Shown here piece after piece: positions 47,140 to 48,751 of a stretch of 48,751 nucleotides of DNA. Each line of letters starts with the position of its first letter. Positions within the stretch are counted from its first letter, which is position 1. Origin of the DNA: Myxococcales bacterium (GTDB lineage Bacteria > Myxococcota_A > UBA9042 > GCA-2863065); NCBI GenBank assembly GCA_018780435.1, contig JADMJS010000240.1:1-48751 (forward strand), read 5' to 3'. Both the position numbers and the translations under genes were made by a program. The notes under the pieces are model-generated. The model ran no database searches. It was given only the letters and a program-made list of their open reading frames with translations, and had not been told where the DNA came from.

Positions 47140-47643
47140 CTAGAAACCCAGCAGCAGCCGAGCTTCTTCGGACATGCTGTCCATCGTCCACGGTGGCTCC
47201 CACACGAGCTCGACTGTCGCGTCCTTCACGTGCGGCGCTTCGCGGGCCGCGAGCTCGACCTGACCGACGAGGGATTGTGCCGTCGGGCACATTGGCGACG
47301 TAAGCGTCATACGAACGTACACGGTACGGTCTTCGTTGACTTCGATGCCATAGATGAGGCCGAGCTGCCAGATATCGACTGGGATCTCCGGGTCATAGAT
47401 CGTCTTGATGCCTTCCACGATGGCGGCGTGGATGGCATCGGTCGTATTGGGCGTCGTCTCGTCCGGGTAGCGGGCGTCCACGGCCGGCAGCGCCTCTCCG
47501 GCAGACGTCGGCTCCGAGTCAGCCGAGCTCACGCGCATCCCGTCCGGTGATTCCGCAGCCAGATCGGTACCGGACGACGCCACGGGCATGGCCACGATCG
47601 GATCGCTGGGATTGTCCGGCGTAGTGGCAGGTTGGAATGTCAT
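47140..47643 (-). CDS. sufT: SufT / MIP18-family iron-sulfur assembly factor
   Basis: A 167-residue protein. Residues 70-167 form a MIP18 (DUF59) domain with YDPEIPVDIWQLGLIYGIEV, the conserved Cys in MTLTSPMCPT, and the SufT ending VWEPPWTMDSMSEEARLLLG. SufT helps mature iron-sulfur proteins, mainly when demand is high. The first 70 residues are Ser/Asp/Thr-rich and low in complexity, an unusual extension. Its ATG overlaps the sufS stop (ATGA at 47643-47640), so it is the downstream gene of the same operon. Confidence 0.93.
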   Translation of the reverse strand: MTFQPATTPDNPSDPIVAMPVASSGTDLAAESPDGMRVSSADSEPTSAGEALPAVDARYPDETTPNTTDAIHAAIVEGIKTIYDPEIPVDIWQLGLIYGIEVNEDRTVYVRMTLTSPMCPTAQSLVGQVELAAREAPHVKDATVELVWEPPWTMDSMSEEARLLLGF

Positions 47644-48751
47644 CTGAGCATCCTCGACGCTCGTTCTAGAGCGTCTCCGAATCGTTCAATGTCGTTCATG
47701 GTGTTGTAGAGCGCCAGAGACGCGCGCGCGGTGGCCTTCAGGCCGAAGCGGGCCAGCAGTGGCTGCGTGCAATGGGTCCCCGTTCGAATCGCGATGCCCT
47801 GCTGATCGAGCAAGGTCCCAATGTCATGCGGGTGAATCCCAGCGACGTCGAAGGTGAGCACTCCCACCTTTCCCGGCGCCGTCCCGATGACGCGGAGCCC
47901 TGGAATCACAGAGACACGCTCCGTGATGGCGGCGAGGAGCGCACGTTCGTGTGCCTCCACCGCCGGCCGATCGAGCGCCTCGAGCCACGCGAGGGCCACG
48001 CCGAGCGCGTAAGCACCGGCGAAGTTCGGAGTGCCCGCTTCGAAGCGCATCGGCGGCGGCGCCCACGTCGTCTCTTCGAACGTGACCGTGTCCACCATCT
48101 CGCCACCCCCATGCCAGGGCGGCATCGCGTCGAGCAATTCGCGGCGGCCGTAGAGCGCGCCGATCCCGGTGGGCGCAAAGACCTTGTGGCCGCTGAAGGC
48201 GTAGAAGTCGACGCCGAGCGCCTGCACATTCGGCGCAAAGTGCGACATCGCTTGTGCCCCGTCGACCACCGTGAGAGCCCCATGCGCGCGCGCCGCCGCC
48301 ACCATCGCGGCGACGGGTAGCACCGTGCCGAGGGCGTTCGAGACATGCGCAAACGCACAGATTCGCGTGCGGCTGTCGAGCAGCGCAGCGAAGCGATTGA
48401 CGTCGATGGAGCCATCGTCTTCCACCGGCGCCACGCGGAGGGACGCGCCGACGCGCAAACAGAGCATCTGCCACGGGACGAGGTTCGAATGGTGCTCGAG
48501 CGCCGTGATGACGACGTTGTCCCCCGCCCGCACCTGCGTCCCCAAGGTGTTCGCGAGGAGGTTGATACCCTCCGTCGTCCCGCGGGTGAAGACGATCTCG
48601 CTGGCGTATCGAGCGCCCAGCATTCGGCGCACAATCTCACGAGCGCCTTCATAGGCGTCCGTGGCACGGGTTGCGAGCAGGTGCGCTCCCCGATGTACAT
48701 TCGCATTCGAATGACGATAGAAGTCGATGTAGGCGTCGAGCACCTTCTGCG
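47640..48751 (-). CDS. sufS: cysteine desulfurase SufS (5' end outside window)
   Basis: SufS is a PLP enzyme that removes sulfur from cysteine to give a persulfide for the SUF iron-sulfur machinery. The frame runs off the right edge; visible sequence starts QKVLDAYIDFYRHSNANVHR. It has FTRGTTEGINLLAN, ALEHHSNLVPWQ, VDGAQAMSHF, the PLP lysine in FSGHKVFAPTGIGALYG (codon 48185-48183), and the catalytic Cys in RTGTHCTQPLLARFG (codon 47771-47769). The group II desulfurase loop makes SufS more likely than IscS. About 40 N-terminal residues are missing. Other suf genes are expected beyond 48751. Confidence 0.95.
   Translation of the reverse strand, partial: QKVLDAYIDFYRHSNANVHRGAHLLATRATDAYEGAREIVRRMLGARYASEIVFTRGTTEGINLLANTLGTQVRAGDNVVITALEHHSNLVPWQMLCLRVGASLRVAPVEDDGSIDVNRFAALLDSRTRICAFAHVSNALGTVLPVAAMVAAARAHGALTVVDGAQAMSHFAPNVQALGVDFYAFSGHKVFAPTGIGALYGRRELLDAMPPWHGGGEMVDTVTFEETTWAPPPMRFEAGTPNFAGAYALGVALAWLEALDRPAVEAHERALLAAITERVSVIPGLRVIGTAPGKVGVLTFDVAGIHPHDIGTLLDQQGIAIRTGTHCTQPLLARFGLKATARASLALYNTMNDIERFGDALERASRMLR

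Noticed and set aside
47022..47303. 93-codon plus-strand frame starting inside the end of the DUF72 gene
   Set aside because: The first 40 codons look protein-like, but the rest is antisense to sufT and there is no ribosome site or known motif.

Overview
This is a gene-dense, very GC-rich window in which third codon positions are almost all G or C. It reads as a chromosomal piece of a predatory or soil/marine member of the Myxococcota (former Deltaproteobacteria). The support is indirect: several secreted lipoproteins with long Asp/Ala/Thr linkers, giant proteins built from thrombospondin type 3, EGF-like and RCC1-like repeats, Cys-rich CNGxDDDCDG motifs, an FHA-containing sigma-54 activator, a DUF4388-type signalling protein and a sterol-modifying enzyme. 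No rRNA, tRNA, CRISPR array or insertion sequence was found.

Region 1 (1-9.2 kb): the end of a probable histidine kinase, a lipoprotein, a GT-C type membrane glycosyltransferase and an orphan VapB-like antitoxin. Next is a three-gene run for cyanophycin metabolism: cphA, a second Mur-ligase-like protein without the ATP-grasp part, and a small unknown protein coupled by a 4-base overlap. The leader of cphA can form competing hairpins. A convergent lipoprotein carries a Notch/LNR-like motif.

Region 2 (9.4-27.2 kb): two giant exported proteins, an EGF/RCC1-repeat protein and a lipoprotein with about 41 thrombospondin type 3 repeats. They flank a translationally coupled regulatory pair (DUF4388/TPR protein and FHA-GAF-sigma54 activator). 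This looks like a calcium-dependent surface module with its own regulators, but the link is only by position.

Region 3 (27.2-31.9 kb): a tight minus-strand operon of five genes (small membrane protein, TIGR04325-like methyltransferase, lipoprotein, alpha/beta hydrolase, class I glutamine amidotransferase). Divergent from it is a DUF4157 - peptidoglycan-binding - M15 peptidase protein that resembles an extracellular contractile injection system cargo.

Region 4 (31.9-35.1 kb): a GT4 glycosyltransferase followed by an AAA ATPase and a Toprim/DUF4276-like protein joined by a GTGA overlap. The pair has the layout of a two-gene anti-phage (abortive infection type) system, and the second gene has more A/T at third positions than its neighbours.

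Region 5 (35.3-37.8 kb): a divergent pair, a squalene-epoxidase-like FAD monooxygenase and a clear cycloeucalenol cycloisomerase, pointing to bacterial sterol synthesis through a cyclopropyl sterol.

Region 6 (37.8-48.75 kb): uvrA (preceded by a 14-bp perfect palindrome), serC, a DUF4397-like repeat lipoprotein overlapping a DUF72 gene, and on the minus strand sufS (cut by the window end) overlapping sufT, the end of a SUF iron-sulfur operon.
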